Source of the DNA: Terriglobales bacterium
GTDB taxonomy: Bacteria; Acidobacteriota; Terriglobia; Bryobacterales; Bryobacteraceae
Reading direction: 5' to 3'
Assembly: GCA_021372245.1 (NCBI GenBank)
Contig: JAJFUV010000173.1
Location: 1 to 39,839 of the forward strand
Length of the DNA: 39,839 nucleotides
Of this stretch, positions 26,701 to 35,800 are shown piece after piece. The notes under the pieces were generated by a model that worked only from the letters and a program-made list of their open reading frames with translations, had not been told where the DNA came from and did no database searches. The position numbers were made by a program, and so were the translations under genes. Positions within the stretch are counted from its first letter, which is position 1. Each line of letters starts with the position of its first letter.

Positions 26701-27523
26701 AGGCCGAGGCCGCGCCGACAGGGGAATGTTCCGCGCAGATTCGCGGCTGGTGGAAGTTCCCGTCACCATTACCGATGGGCGCGGGCGATACGTCGACAAC
26801 CTGCAGCGGCCTCAATTCACCGTCACCGAGGAAGGACAGTCGCGGCCGATCGCCGCGTTCGAGATGCATTCCTCGAACCTCTCTTGCGCGCTTTTGCTCG
26901 ACACCACGGGCAGCATGCAGGCGGCCCTGCCGGCACTGAAGAACGCCGCGCTGAAGCTCATCGACGGGTTGCGCGACAACGACATGGTGGCGGTCTACAG
27001 TTTCCAGGAGACCGTATCCTTGCTGCAGCCGTTCACTACCGATAAGCGCGCCGCCAAGCGCGCCGTACTAAGGGCCTACCCGGACGGACGAACCGCGCTT
27101 AACGACGCCATGGTCACGGTTGCACGCGACATCGCCAGCCGCGGGGGGAAGAAAGCCATCGTGGTTTTCACCGACGGCTCCGACAACATGAGCACGCTCA
27201 CGGCGGACACAGCCGCCCGGCGTGCTAAAGCGGTAGGTGCTCCCGTTTACGCAATCGCGCAAGGAGAGGCGCTGCTGCACCCGGCCTTGCTCAAGCAACT
27301 GCGCAGCATGTCCGTGGCGACTGGCGGCCTATCCTTCACCATCCGTCGCCCAGACGAGATCCGCGGCGTCTTCGGGAGCGTCGCCGGAGACCTGAAACAC
27401 GGCTACCTGCTCGCATTCCGCCCGCCTGAGGTGAAGCCCGGCGAGTGGCGCAAGATCGAGGTCCGGCTCGCGGAGGCCAAATCATACAAAGTGCGGTCCA
27501 GAGAAGGTTATTACTCGGAGTAA
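23705..27523 (+). CDS. Secreted TPR and VWFA-related domain protein, paralogue 3 of 3
   Basis: A 1272-residue paralogue. ATG 23705 directly abuts an AGGGG; GTG 23711, two codons on, has that same site at a better 6-nt spacing and may be the true start. The signal peptide ends near residue 28 (QRMTAQ). The N-terminal sandwich (GQVLMEDGSPPPKP) has C54 and C100. TPR-like helices follow with alternating FRKAIEADPKELGPQ-type repeats, and the long central region keeps the WVPGGMRALA and ALEAGRS blocks. The C-terminal VWFA domain has MIDAS residues D1066, T1068, S1070, T1130 and D1157 (VFTDGSDN) and ends VRSREGYYSE. The three copies look like products of tandem duplication followed by divergence, all still intact. 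Their function is unknown; an extracytoplasmic adhesion or scaffold role is inference. Confidence 0.9.
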   Translation: MHVAVNRLSLILTVFMGLVLPVQRMTAQTWYLTGQVLMEDGSPPPKPAMIERDCGGISVIREASTNRDGRYHFRLMEVGGLGASPLSALPASLLLADTRCVLRATLSGYESSIIDLSGWRPTNDPHLPTLVLRRPRPEATFPTEAGSDVPRPARKAWVKAMKAVEAGNWPSAEQILQPVVAAHPKFARGWHLLGAMHQNQQKAGDAMDAFRKAIEADPKELGPQVMLTRLAVQIKDWETALIASEALVKADSRHRYPEAYLHNAVARYHRSDLDGAEKSAREALRLDRKRLLPRAEFVLGTVLAAKRDYQGAASHLGQYLRLEPKAADAEAVGTRIANLGKPETAAVAAQLEIENLNLPPAGEAWVPGGMRALAKAARISTPVTFEDFFDAYCRARVRYASPDSSQSLTGYLRGLRAYFAAMNELSSAGERREGRTVITLALSVGPRREETLRVLRALGWSVVTEGSAISVEPGTTEADGARQPILGMLGVDEIDMKEALEAGRSCSFEIPTENARLIGGEAWDSFLGTRKEAFPGALAEAFVRDLRLAKVYTGLSTMGSDTAATLVAGVGLRKLVRQYSDLLGEHGAAFALRGEAAAVPGGESAEGVWAKLADANPRDAKAFFRALFAKDNGRLAAYYAAISQTDEAHRRFFTSGDARAAHFYRLFRNPYETSRPGEKPGGSWLPQFYGQLPLDGGTVRFPGGRGAWSTVPATDEDILAKLASPELFIELGRIERERGVPLDEASVRAILRNHADWRPIFEYFHRLPGLGAPEFSALERFTASARGFEPARREIAVGQWYSLVELLALGVGSGALDTESSTRSFRRICDSVGATGSSAPAVEALRAMLGRNADPDEAVPGGLLRLSGAGRERYDMARRSLNVPRLARLNAKDDAAVLNALSGLVYAAWLDPEALLVSEDPGLLSKHRFTAPASGPQAGALFAGSELVRSHEPPGSRFQGGFGGFGELARTLARGEAVAVAPGQEAAHVQPRTASAAAQGRGRADRGMFRADSRLVEVPVTITDGRGRYVDNLQRPQFTVTEEGQSRPIAAFEMHSSNLSCALLLDTTGSMQAALPALKNAALKLIDGLRDNDMVAVYSFQETVSLLQPFTTDKRAAKRAVLRAYPDGRTALNDAMVTVARDIASRGGKKAIVVFTDGSDNMSTLTADTAARRAKAVGAPVYAIAQGEALLHPALLKQLRSMSVATGGLSFTIRRPDEIRGVFGSVAGDLKHGYLLAFRPPEVKPGEWRKIEVRLAEAKSYKVRSREGYYSE

Positions 27524-27593
27524 ACGGCGAAGACCGTGAATCGGGCCGGCTGGCAGGACAGCTTGCCAGGGAGAGATACTACGCAGAGTGGAC

Positions 27594-29318
27594 ATGCGTA
27601 AGCTTTCCTTCATTCTTCTATGCTCTGCGGCTGCTTCGACTCTCGCGGGCGGCGACCTCACCGCGCGGTACCACCTAACGCTGGACCGCGTGCTAACCGG
27701 CGCACATCCGCCCTATTCGGCGGAGATGGTGCTGCGGGATGCGATCCCCGAGTCCGGGCGACGGTTCACTGAATACAGCGGCGACGTGTCCGGCCGATAC
27801 CTGGGCGCGCTCGCGCTGGCTTCCATCGAAAGCGGAAGGCAATTCCCTGTCCTGGATGGCCTCGTCCCCCGCCTGCTGGGACTGCAGAAGCCGGACGGCC
27901 ATTACGGTATCGCGTTCGGCGATCGCATCACGAAATCCGAGATGGCCATGCTGTGGGGCAACGGGCGCATGCTGATCGGTCTGCTCGAATACTACCGGGC
28001 CAAGCCGCGCCCGGAAACGCTGGCCGCCGCCCGGCGGTTGGGCGATTTTCTGGTGAAGATCGCGCCGGTGATGAACGACGACGAGTTGCGCCGGCGCATC
28101 GACGCGGAGGAGTTCGCCTCCGGCTACATCTGCTGGACGCATAACATCGAGGGTCTCGCCGAGTTGTACCGGGTTACGAAAGATGAGCGCTATCTCCAAT
28201 TGGCCGAAGAAATCGCCGGGCGTACGAGGCGCTATCCGAAGCAGCACAGCCACGGCTTCCTCTCGTCGGTGCGTGGCATCGTCGACATCTACAAAGTGAC
28301 CGGCGAAAAGAAGTACCTGGAGCAGGCCGAGCGCGAGTGGCACGGCGTGATCGAGAGCGGAAATCTACTAGTGCAGGGCGCGGTGGGCGAAGCGTTCGCT
28401 CCCAACCTCGTGCGCACCGAAGGCTGCTCGGAGGCCGACTGGCTTCGGCTCACCATCGCACTGTGGCGCCTGACCGGCAGGCCTGAGTACCTTGCGCAGG
28501 CCGAGCGGACGCTGTTCAACGAGTTCGCCATGAATCAATTCAACACCGGCGACTTCGGCCACCGGCCGGTTTCAGACACAGGCACGCCCCTCGGCCAGGG
28601 TTCGGACGGCGGCGGCACGGCGCGCGCCTGGTGGTGCTGCACGCTGCACGGCCTGCGCGCCTTCCCCGACATCCTCGCCACAGTGTTTCGCGCCGATGGC
28701 GGGACTCTCTATTACGATTTGCCGGTCGACGGCCGCGGTAAGACACAAGGACTGGCCATGGTTGCGGACTCGACTCTCGAGCGCGACGCGACGATTCACA
28801 TGAAAGTGACCGCCGCCGATGGCAGGAAGCACGAGTTTGGGATCCGCCAACCCGCCTGGGCGGCCAAGATTGCGGTTTCCCTCAACGGCGCACCCGCGGC
28901 ATCGCCCCTGCGCGAAGGCTATGCCCGCGTGGGTCGAGTTTGGAAGACCGGCGATACATTGCTCGTCAAATATACCCTGCGCACCTACGTGGAGCGCAAC
29001 GCAAAGACGCATCGTGTGGCTCTGTTCCATGGTCCCTGGCTGCTGGGGTTCGACGATCAAGTGAGCCCGTATTTCTATGATGAGCCGCGCGCCGAGAACC
29101 GCCTGCGCGTTGCCATCGCAAACGACGGCGAGGTGAACTTGGAGCGCGCCCGGCCCGTACAGGCCACACCGTTCACGGTGCCTGAGGCACGTTTCCGCGT
29201 GCGCTATCTTCCGGGAGGCTATCCCATGCTGCCTTCGACCGCGATTCTGCGTCCGGTGGCCGAGCAGACTTCGACGCGCAGTCTTCCTTGGGAGTTTCAG
29301 TTCCTGATCGAGGAATGA
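27594..29318 (+). CDS. Glycoside hydrolase, GH127-like (beta-L-arabinofuranosidase family)
   Basis: A 574-residue exported enzyme. ATG 27594 gives a standard signal peptide (MRKLSFILLCSAAASTLAGG); GTG 27588 would add two residues. The body is an (alpha/alpha)6 barrel (WGNGRMLIGLLEYY, HNIEGLAELY, HSHGFLSSVRG) followed by beta-sheet domains. GH127 enzymes use a Zn-bound cysteine nucleophile. The equivalent ligands here appear to be E276 and C278 (RTEGCSEAD) and the adjacent pair C348-C349 (WWCCTLHG), so the zinc site looks intact. Known substrates are beta-L-arabinofuranosides of plant glycoproteins and pectin side chains; GH142/GH146 relatives cannot be excluded. It starts 70 nt after the third VWFA gene, with only a weak 6-bp hairpin (27550-27569) and no T run between, so read-through is possible. 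Confidence 0.82.
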   Translation: MRKLSFILLCSAAASTLAGGDLTARYHLTLDRVLTGAHPPYSAEMVLRDAIPESGRRFTEYSGDVSGRYLGALALASIESGRQFPVLDGLVPRLLGLQKPDGHYGIAFGDRITKSEMAMLWGNGRMLIGLLEYYRAKPRPETLAAARRLGDFLVKIAPVMNDDELRRRIDAEEFASGYICWTHNIEGLAELYRVTKDERYLQLAEEIAGRTRRYPKQHSHGFLSSVRGIVDIYKVTGEKKYLEQAEREWHGVIESGNLLVQGAVGEAFAPNLVRTEGCSEADWLRLTIALWRLTGRPEYLAQAERTLFNEFAMNQFNTGDFGHRPVSDTGTPLGQGSDGGGTARAWWCCTLHGLRAFPDILATVFRADGGTLYYDLPVDGRGKTQGLAMVADSTLERDATIHMKVTAADGRKHEFGIRQPAWAAKIAVSLNGAPAASPLREGYARVGRVWKTGDTLLVKYTLRTYVERNAKTHRVALFHGPWLLGFDDQVSPYFYDEPRAENRLRVAIANDGEVNLERARPVQATPFTVPEARFRVRYLPGGYPMLPSTAILRPVAEQTSTRSLPWEFQFLIEE

Positions 29319-29325
29319 GAGTCTA

Positions 29326-31437
29326 TCAGCTCACTTCGATCAGCGTGTGGCCGTAAGCGGGAACGGCAACGACTTTCGAGAAGCGCCGCAGCGCCAGACC
29401 GAACTGAGCACAATCGAAGGCGACGGTGCGCGTCACCGGCTCCTTGTCCAGGTTGAAGCAGTTCACCACCAGGCGGGGCTCGGTGGGGTGTTTGTGAACG
29501 TGCGTCAGCTCGTCAATCCCATAAAAGGTACCGCGCGCAAAGAAGGGCTTCAGGCGCCGGTACTCGCGCATGGCGGTCTTCTGAGCGGTGCAGACAGCGG
29601 GATCAGCGTGCGTGCCTCCGAGGCCCAGGTGGCGGCAGCAGGAGATGTTCCACCACAGCATGAGCGCATTCGCGTTATCCTTGCGCAGATCGATGTGAAT
29701 GTAGAGCGGCATCGAGTACGCTAGGTTGTAGTAATAGAGTGCGATGGCGTGCCCACCGACGAGATCGTTCATCGGGTCCCACATCAACTCGTATGCCCAC
29801 ACATCGTCCCATCCTCGCGCCTGGGGGTCGCCGGGTTGCGGCGGGGAGCCGCCCTGTCCATAGTAGGTGGGCACATAGCGGTAGATGGTGCCGCCCACCA
29901 TCTGGTCGTGCATCTCTATCAAGAGGCGCGGGTGCTTTTCGTGCACCATGCGCGCCAGGCGGTTGAAGCTCGCGACGTGTTCCTCGCGGCGCGCGGGTAC
30001 TGGATGGCCGTGGCTGGGGTCCCAACATTCGCCGCTGTAAATAGTGCCGTCGAACATGAAGTAGGTCGCGCCACCACGCGCGAGCGCATCCAGGCGGCGG
30101 AAGGTCTCCTCCCGGTATTGGCGCGAGGCTCCGCATAACCAGTTCGTGGCGCGAGCGCCGTCGCGCTCCATGCGATCCGCTTCGCGTGGATACGCAGTTG
30201 GATTCGACCAACCCGAAAGCGGCGTGTGCAGCGAGAGCTTCAGCCCGAATTCATTGCTCAGCATGCGCACGAAGTCTTCAATTTTGCCAAGCCGTTGCTC
30301 GTCCCAGATCTTCGAAGCGAAATTGGTATCCCAACCCGGATCGAGGTACAACGCTTCGCACGAATAGTCGCGGGCCTTGGCGGCTTCATCGCGCATGGAA
30401 GCAAGCGTGTAAAGCGCGCGGCGATTCTCCGACCGGTCGTGCGCGGGTTCTCCGAGCGCCCAGAGTTTGTTGTCGTAAAGCTCGTTCCAGTGAGCCGGCG
30501 GATCGAAACCCTTCGGGCAGCCGTGACCGCGCTCGTCCATCTCCGCGCGGAAGGTGTAGTAGCCCTCGGAGAGGCCGCCTTGGAATGCGGTCAGGCGCGT
30601 CACGCCGAACTGGTGAGAAGCGCCCGGCGCGAGCAGCGCGCCATGTTCCGGATCGCCCTCGTAAATGCCGAAGCCGCCCCAACGCAGCGCCGCGCCTCCG
30701 GCCGCCGGCACGCGATCCAGAATGGACCATTCCATGCCCTCCTGGCTGTACTTGCTGATGAGGAAGCCGGAGCGGGCGCCGGTGAAGACCCAGCCTTCCG
30801 AAGCGTAGTCGGAGAACTCGGTGGTGACGAGGCCCGCTGCGTGCAATCCGGAGGTGTACACGTTTCCCGAACGCGCGCGGGGGAACCGGCTTCGCAATTC
30901 GCTAGCGCGCAATTCGGTGAGGACTTGCGCCAAAGTGTAGTCGGCGTACTGGGTCCGGCCGCCTCGCGGTTCGCGGCGGTACGGCACCGCGATGACCTTG
31001 CAGCCGCGCAACGGCCCGGTCACCGTTCCTTCCTCCATGCGCAACGGCAGGGTGAAACCGCAGCGGCCGCGCGGAAGGTAGAGCGGCGCGGAGCCCGTGT
31101 TGATCAGGGTGATCCGTTCTTCGATCCAAGGCTTGCCTGAGGGTAGCCGGTACTCCTGCACGACGCGGATGCCAGTTGGTGTGGCACCCTCCAGCGTCAG
31201 CTTGCCGGCTGTCGCACGCCGCACGGTGAACCGAGGCGAACCGAACGAATAACTGTATTCGCCGCCGGCCAGCACGAGCCCCGTGGGCGTGTGGCGCAGT
31301 TGAGCGCGCAAACCCTCTCCGGCTTCGAGTGAAAGAGAAAACGCCGCGTTCGAAAAAGCCCCGGGGCCAGCCGCCGCGGTAACGGCCGGCGTGGAGGCAA
31401 GCGCGGCGAGAAAAGTCTTGCGGGTCATGCGAACCAT
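29326..31437 (-). CDS. Exported glycosidase, GH36/clan GH-D-like
   Basis: A 703-residue protein. ATG 31437 is used (ATG 31428 also possible); the N terminus TRKTFLAALASTPAVTAAAG resembles a Tat-type signal with an Arg-Lys pair. An N-terminal beta-sandwich (about 30-290) precedes a TIM barrel containing EALYLDPGWDTNF (D366), FGLKLSLHTPLSGW and TYFMFDGTIYSGECWDP (D463). This matches the layout of GH36/GH27-type alpha-galactosidases, where an Asp after a strand is the nucleophile. D463 is the best nucleophile candidate; the acid/base is not obvious to me. Activity on an alpha-galactoside or a related sugar is therefore plausible but unproven. The gene converges with the GH127-like gene (7 bp apart) and follows the regulator gene by 32 nt on the same strand, suggesting an operon with it. 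Confidence 0.75.
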   Translation of the reverse strand: MVRMTRKTFLAALASTPAVTAAAGPGAFSNAAFSLSLEAGEGLRAQLRHTPTGLVLAGGEYSYSFGSPRFTVRRATAGKLTLEGATPTGIRVVQEYRLPSGKPWIEERITLINTGSAPLYLPRGRCGFTLPLRMEEGTVTGPLRGCKVIAVPYRREPRGGRTQYADYTLAQVLTELRASELRSRFPRARSGNVYTSGLHAAGLVTTEFSDYASEGWVFTGARSGFLISKYSQEGMEWSILDRVPAAGGAALRWGGFGIYEGDPEHGALLAPGASHQFGVTRLTAFQGGLSEGYYTFRAEMDERGHGCPKGFDPPAHWNELYDNKLWALGEPAHDRSENRRALYTLASMRDEAAKARDYSCEALYLDPGWDTNFASKIWDEQRLGKIEDFVRMLSNEFGLKLSLHTPLSGWSNPTAYPREADRMERDGARATNWLCGASRQYREETFRRLDALARGGATYFMFDGTIYSGECWDPSHGHPVPARREEHVASFNRLARMVHEKHPRLLIEMHDQMVGGTIYRYVPTYYGQGGSPPQPGDPQARGWDDVWAYELMWDPMNDLVGGHAIALYYYNLAYSMPLYIHIDLRKDNANALMLWWNISCCRHLGLGGTHADPAVCTAQKTAMREYRRLKPFFARGTFYGIDELTHVHKHPTEPRLVVNCFNLDKEPVTRTVAFDCAQFGLALRRFSKVVAVPAYGHTLIEVS

Positions 31438-31469
31438 GATATGAATTCCAGTCCGCGGTGGAAATAGGG

Positions 31470-32750
31470 CTACTTGGCGGCTGGCTTGCGAGCGACGACC
31501 TTGTGGGTCACATAGGAGATCTTGATGGGCACCAGCGATTGGAATTCCGCGCGCACGATCAGCTCGAACAGTTCCGGCAGGTTTCCGTTGGCATCGGTCA
31601 TGTTGGCCACCAGTTGCTGGGCCATGCGGGGATCCGTCATCGCTTCGGCGGCCGCCCAGTTGCCCGCCGTGCTGTCGGCGCCAAGGATGGTGATGTAACC
31701 GTTCCCGCCGATGCCGGGCAGACGAGCTATGACCGCATAGTCGGCGATCACTTCGTCCCGTTCGTTCAGCGTGGGCTCATACAGGCGGGGCTCGCCATTG
31801 GCGGGATTAAGTACCTGGATGCCGCCCCGCACCAGCTTGTAGTTCACCAGAATCTGCATGTCGCGCAGGTGCGGATTCGATTTGGAGCTTCCTAACAACA
31901 CGACATCGTTTGAGCGGAGTTCCTCCCAACTTAGGGTATTGCTGCGGCAGATGGCTACCGGCTTGCCTGCGGCCTGAAACAGGCGTCCCAGGAGGAACGC
32001 GTCGACAGTTTCACCCAGGCCGTTGTAACCGTACTCGAGGCGGACCGGTTTCTCGCCGACCTTGGCAAAAACCTCTTGCACCGTAGATGAATAGGGTATG
32101 TCGGTAGGCGAACTAACGGAGGTGTGCCGGTAATAGCCTCCGCGGAGGCGCATCCAGATGGGCATCCCGACTACCAGGGTGAGCGGCCGGGGACTGGAGA
32201 GCAAAGGCTGCCAGAGCCGCGCCACGTTCGGGTCCGGCTTACCCTTCTGAACTTCCTCTTTGAGTTGCTGGACCACCAAGGACTGATAAATGAGCAGGAC
32301 GATCAGGATCAGAAACCCCACTGCGGCGAAAAACCTACTATGCCTCAGGTGCTTAAGGTGTTGCAGCAAAGACGCCGGAAAGGAGGGAGGCGGCCCGGAA
32401 CCCGACGCGGAGGGCGCGGTGCGCCGGGGCTCGAAGACTAAAGTGAAGGACCCTTTCGGCAGATGGATGACGACGTCGGAATCCACGCCTTCAGTCCGGT
32501 AATACTCATCCAACCTTGTCCGAAGACGGCTGGTCTGCACACGCACCGAGGGATCCGATTGAGGAGAGTACGAATCGGGCTTGGCGAACAACTCCGTGCC
32601 GATCGTGTATTCCTTCAATTCGTCGGCCTTCCCGGCCAGAGACTTCTCCGCTAAATAGTTCAGAAGCTTACATTGGCCGGGAGCCTCAGCGAACAGTTTA
32701 CTGGAGAGAATCCGCCCGATTGCCCCCCTGATTTGGTCTGCTGGTTCCAA
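31470..32750 (-). CDS. Membrane-anchored regulator with wHTH-like N-terminal domain
   Basis: A 426-residue protein. The only reasonable start is TTG 32750, because an in-frame stop lies six codons upstream and no ATG or GTG follows for nearly 190 codons. The N-terminal domain (about 5-107) has the block DELKEYTIGTELF then SPQSDPSVRVQTSRLRTRLD and IHLPKGSFTLVFEP, a family very common in Acidobacteria and usually annotated as winged-helix-like or adenylate-cyclase-associated. A proline-rich linker leads to one transmembrane helix (about 139-161). The outer domain (about 175-426) begins TLVVGMPIWMRL, and I do not recognise it. The topology suggests a sensor whose cytoplasmic part binds DNA, as in ToxR/CadC-like proteins. 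It diverges from TonB receptor 3 across a dyad-rich 134-bp gap. DNA binding is inferred, not shown. Confidence 0.8.
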   Translation of the reverse strand: MEPADQIRGAIGRILSSKLFAEAPGQCKLLNYLAEKSLAGKADELKEYTIGTELFAKPDSYSPQSDPSVRVQTSRLRTRLDEYYRTEGVDSDVVIHLPKGSFTLVFEPRRTAPSASGSGPPPSFPASLLQHLKHLRHSRFFAAVGFLILIVLLIYQSLVVQQLKEEVQKGKPDPNVARLWQPLLSSPRPLTLVVGMPIWMRLRGGYYRHTSVSSPTDIPYSSTVQEVFAKVGEKPVRLEYGYNGLGETVDAFLLGRLFQAAGKPVAICRSNTLSWEELRSNDVVLLGSSKSNPHLRDMQILVNYKLVRGGIQVLNPANGEPRLYEPTLNERDEVIADYAVIARLPGIGGNGYITILGADSTAGNWAAAEAMTDPRMAQQLVANMTDANGNLPELFELIVRAEFQSLVPIKISYVTHKVVARKPAAK

Positions 32751-32771
32751 AGCTAAACGTTTGCCCTAGCT

Positions 32772-32798
32772 GATGTTATCACAGGTAACATCGGTTAC
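32772..32798. promoter_or_regulatory. Overlapping GTTA/TAAC dyads, candidate operator
   Basis: GATGTTA (32772-32778) and TAACATC (32786-32792) form a perfect 7-bp inverted repeat with a 7-nt spacer. A second repeat, GTAAC-N4-GTTAC (32785-32798), overlaps its right arm, giving three GTTA-type half-sites within 27 bp. The site lies just upstream of the regulator start and about 25 bp upstream of the candidate -35 box for the receptor gene, a fitting place for control of both. Confidence 0.55.
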
Positions 32799-32823
32799 GT
32801 ATCAGCAACACACCATATCTTCA

Positions 32824-32852
32824 TTGAAAACCGCAACACCCGGTCCCATACT
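32824..32852 (+). promoter_or_regulatory. Candidate sigma-70 promoter for TonB receptor 3
   Basis: TTGAAA (32824-32829; five of six matches to consensus) and CATACT (32847-32852; four of six) are separated by 17 nt. Transcription would begin around 32859, leaving a leader of about 26 nt with AGGAGG (32872-32877) 7 nt before the ATG. The candidate operator lies upstream of the -35, a position that favours activation. Confidence 0.5.
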
Positions 32853-32884
32853 GTAAAGCGGTCTTAACCACAGGAGGTTCCGCT

Positions 32885-35800
32885 ATGAGGATTTCTCGCT
32901 TAGGGCTCGGCATGCTTCTGCCGATCCTTCTCGTAGTTTTGATTCATCCGGGGGCGTACGCCCAGACCGATCGCGGCGCCATCACCGGAACAGTGACGGA
33001 CCCCGCCGGAGCGGTCGTCGGTGCAGCAACCGTAACATTGATGAATCCGGCCACGGGCGTAAAGACAGTGACCAAAACCACGTCGGCCGGAGTGTACAAT
33101 TTCCCGCAGGTCAATCCTGCCGTGTACGAACTTGAGGCGGAGGCCACTGGCTTCAAGAAGGCGGTGGTCAAGAGCATCCAGCTCGGCGTCCTGCAGAGGA
33201 TGGCGGTGGATATCAAACTTGAGTTGGGCTCGGTCACGGAAAGCGTTACGGTCGCCAGCGAGGCGCCCCTGCTGAACCCAACCAGCGCGGCCATCGGCAC
33301 CAACATCGCCCCGCGCGAGTATCAGGACTTGCCCATCTTCTTCGGGGGCGCGTTCCGGTCGGCGCTGGGCCTCATCAACTTGCTTCCGGGCGTGAACCCG
33401 GCCAAATACGGCACACACATCAGTGGCGGCCAAGCATTCAGCCGGGATTTCCAACTGGATGGTGTTTCGGTCACCACGACAGAAATCCAGGGTGATGGCC
33501 GCGGCTGGGTGATGCCGGTGGATACGCTGCAGGAGTTCTCGGTCGTCACGAATAGCTTTTCGGCAGAGTTCGGGCGCACTGGCGGCGGCATCGAAAGCTA
33601 CACGCTGAAATCTGGAACGAACCAGCTCCACGGCTCGGCTTACGACTACATCAGGAACGAGGCATTCGACGCGCGCGGCTTCTATCCGGCCAAACGGGGA
33701 GTCTATAAGCAGCACGATGGCGGCGCCACTGTGGGCGGCCCGGTAGTGATCCCGAAGATCTATAACGGCCGCGACAAGACCTTCTTCTTCTTCGCCGCCG
33801 GAGTCTACCGCCAGGCAAATGTGGGCGCGAGCATGGTAGGCACGGTACCGACCCTCAAGATGCGCCAAGGCATTTTCACCGAGAAGACAACCTCTGGCGG
33901 CGCCCCGTTCATTATCTACGATCCCACCAGCACGGCCAATGATGCCAGTGGCAACCTCACGCGCACTCCGTTTGGCAACCAGACCATCCCCTCGTCCCGC
34001 TTCAGCAAGGTTGCCCAAAATGTCCAGGCCTTTTTCCCCAATCCTACGCGAGACGGCTGGTTCAACAACTATGACGGCTGGGACAAAGGTTCACGCCGGC
34101 AGACCAACTTCACCTGGAAGATCGATCACAATATCGGCTCCAAGCACAAGATCGCCGGCAGCGCCTCGCTGACATACTTTCCGGATATCCCGGTGGCGCT
34201 GTTGCCAAACCCGATTAGCGGCAAGCGAGACACGATCGGGAACGCTTACGTCCTGCGCGCCACCCATGACTGGGTAGTCACTCCGACCATGGTGAATCAC
34301 CTGGCGTTGGGCTTCAACCGTTATCTGGTTCAGACAGCGGGTGAGAACAATGGCGTTGACTGGTACCAGAAAATGGGCTACACCGGCGCCAAGACCGGAG
34401 TTCTTTGGGGATTCCCAGGCTTCAGCGTTTCCGACATTGGCGGTTTCGGCGGTGGCGGCGGCTTCGGTACCTTCGACAACACTTACAACATGCTCGATTC
34501 CTTCTCCTGGACCAAGGGCAAGCACAGCATCAAAATGGGCTTCGAGATCCGCCGGTTGCAGAACAACTCCGTCAACCCCGGTAACGGACCCAGTTCGGTG
34601 ATTACGCAAGGCGCGACGGCTCTTCCCAATCAAGCCGCACAGACAACCACGGGTCAAGGCTGGGCCAGTTTCTTGCTCGGAGAAGTCTACCAGACCGGCT
34701 TCTTCATCAACGATGTGACCAATGGCCCGCGTTGGGGCCAGTACATGAGTTACATTCAGGACGATTGGAAGGTTACCCCCAATCTGACGCTGAACATCGG
34801 TCTACGTTACGAAGTTCCACGCCCCTTCTATGATGTGAACCAGGTGATGACTACCATCGATATGAACAAGCCCAATCCGGCGGCAGGCAATCTACCGGGT
34901 GTTTTGATCTTCGGCAAAGACTGGTATAAGCAGACGGGCCAGAAATCCTTCATGGATACCCCCTGGAACGAGATCTCTCCCCGCCTCGGCATTGCGTACC
35001 GCTTGCCGAAGGATGCTGTCCTGCGAGTCGCCTACAGCATCTTCTACAACGCCGGCTTCGGCCTCGGCAACGGCTTCCGCGGTTCCACAGCCGGTTACTC
35101 AATTAACAGTACAGCCGCTGCGTCCAATGTTTGGGAGAGCCGGTGGAACCTCGACAAACCCTTCGTCATCGATTTCGCTATGCCTCCTTTCCTGGATCCT
35201 TCCTTCGGTGTGAATACCTCTTCTTCGTTCAGCGCGATCACTCGGGACTTGGGAAAGAGTGCCTACATCCAGAGCTGGAATGTGGGATTGCAGAAGCAGC
35301 TTCGCGGCGGCTTTGTGGCGGAAGTGGATTACGTGGGCAACAAGGGGACTCGCCTGCCCAGTCTGCGCTTCTCGGGCAAACAACTCCCGCCCTGGTACTT
35401 TAGCGCGGGCGACCTGTTGAACAAGAACATACGCGACCCAGCGGTCGCCGCCGCGGGTTTCAAACCACCGTGGGACGGCTTCCGGTCCACCACACTGGCC
35501 CGCGCACTTTCCATGCTGCCGCAATACGACCGGTTCACTCCGAACGTCGCAGATGGCATGTCAACCTATCACTCCATTCAGCTGAAGCTTCAACGGCGAT
35601 TCACCAACGGCTTCTCATTCCTGGGCTCTTACACACTGGGCAAAATGCTGACGGACACAAATTCACAACTCCTGCGCCCCGCCTACGGCTCGGTTACCGC
35701 ACGTGACAGCTATCACCGGGAAATTGACAAAGCGATCTCACCGGATGACCGCACGCACGTGGTGAGTATCGCGGCGATGTATGAACTGCCGTTCGGCCCC

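Noticed and set aside
32900..34018. 372-codon minus-strand open frame opposite TonB receptor 3
   Set aside because: It is antisense to signal peptide and plug motifs that are clearly coding on the other strand.
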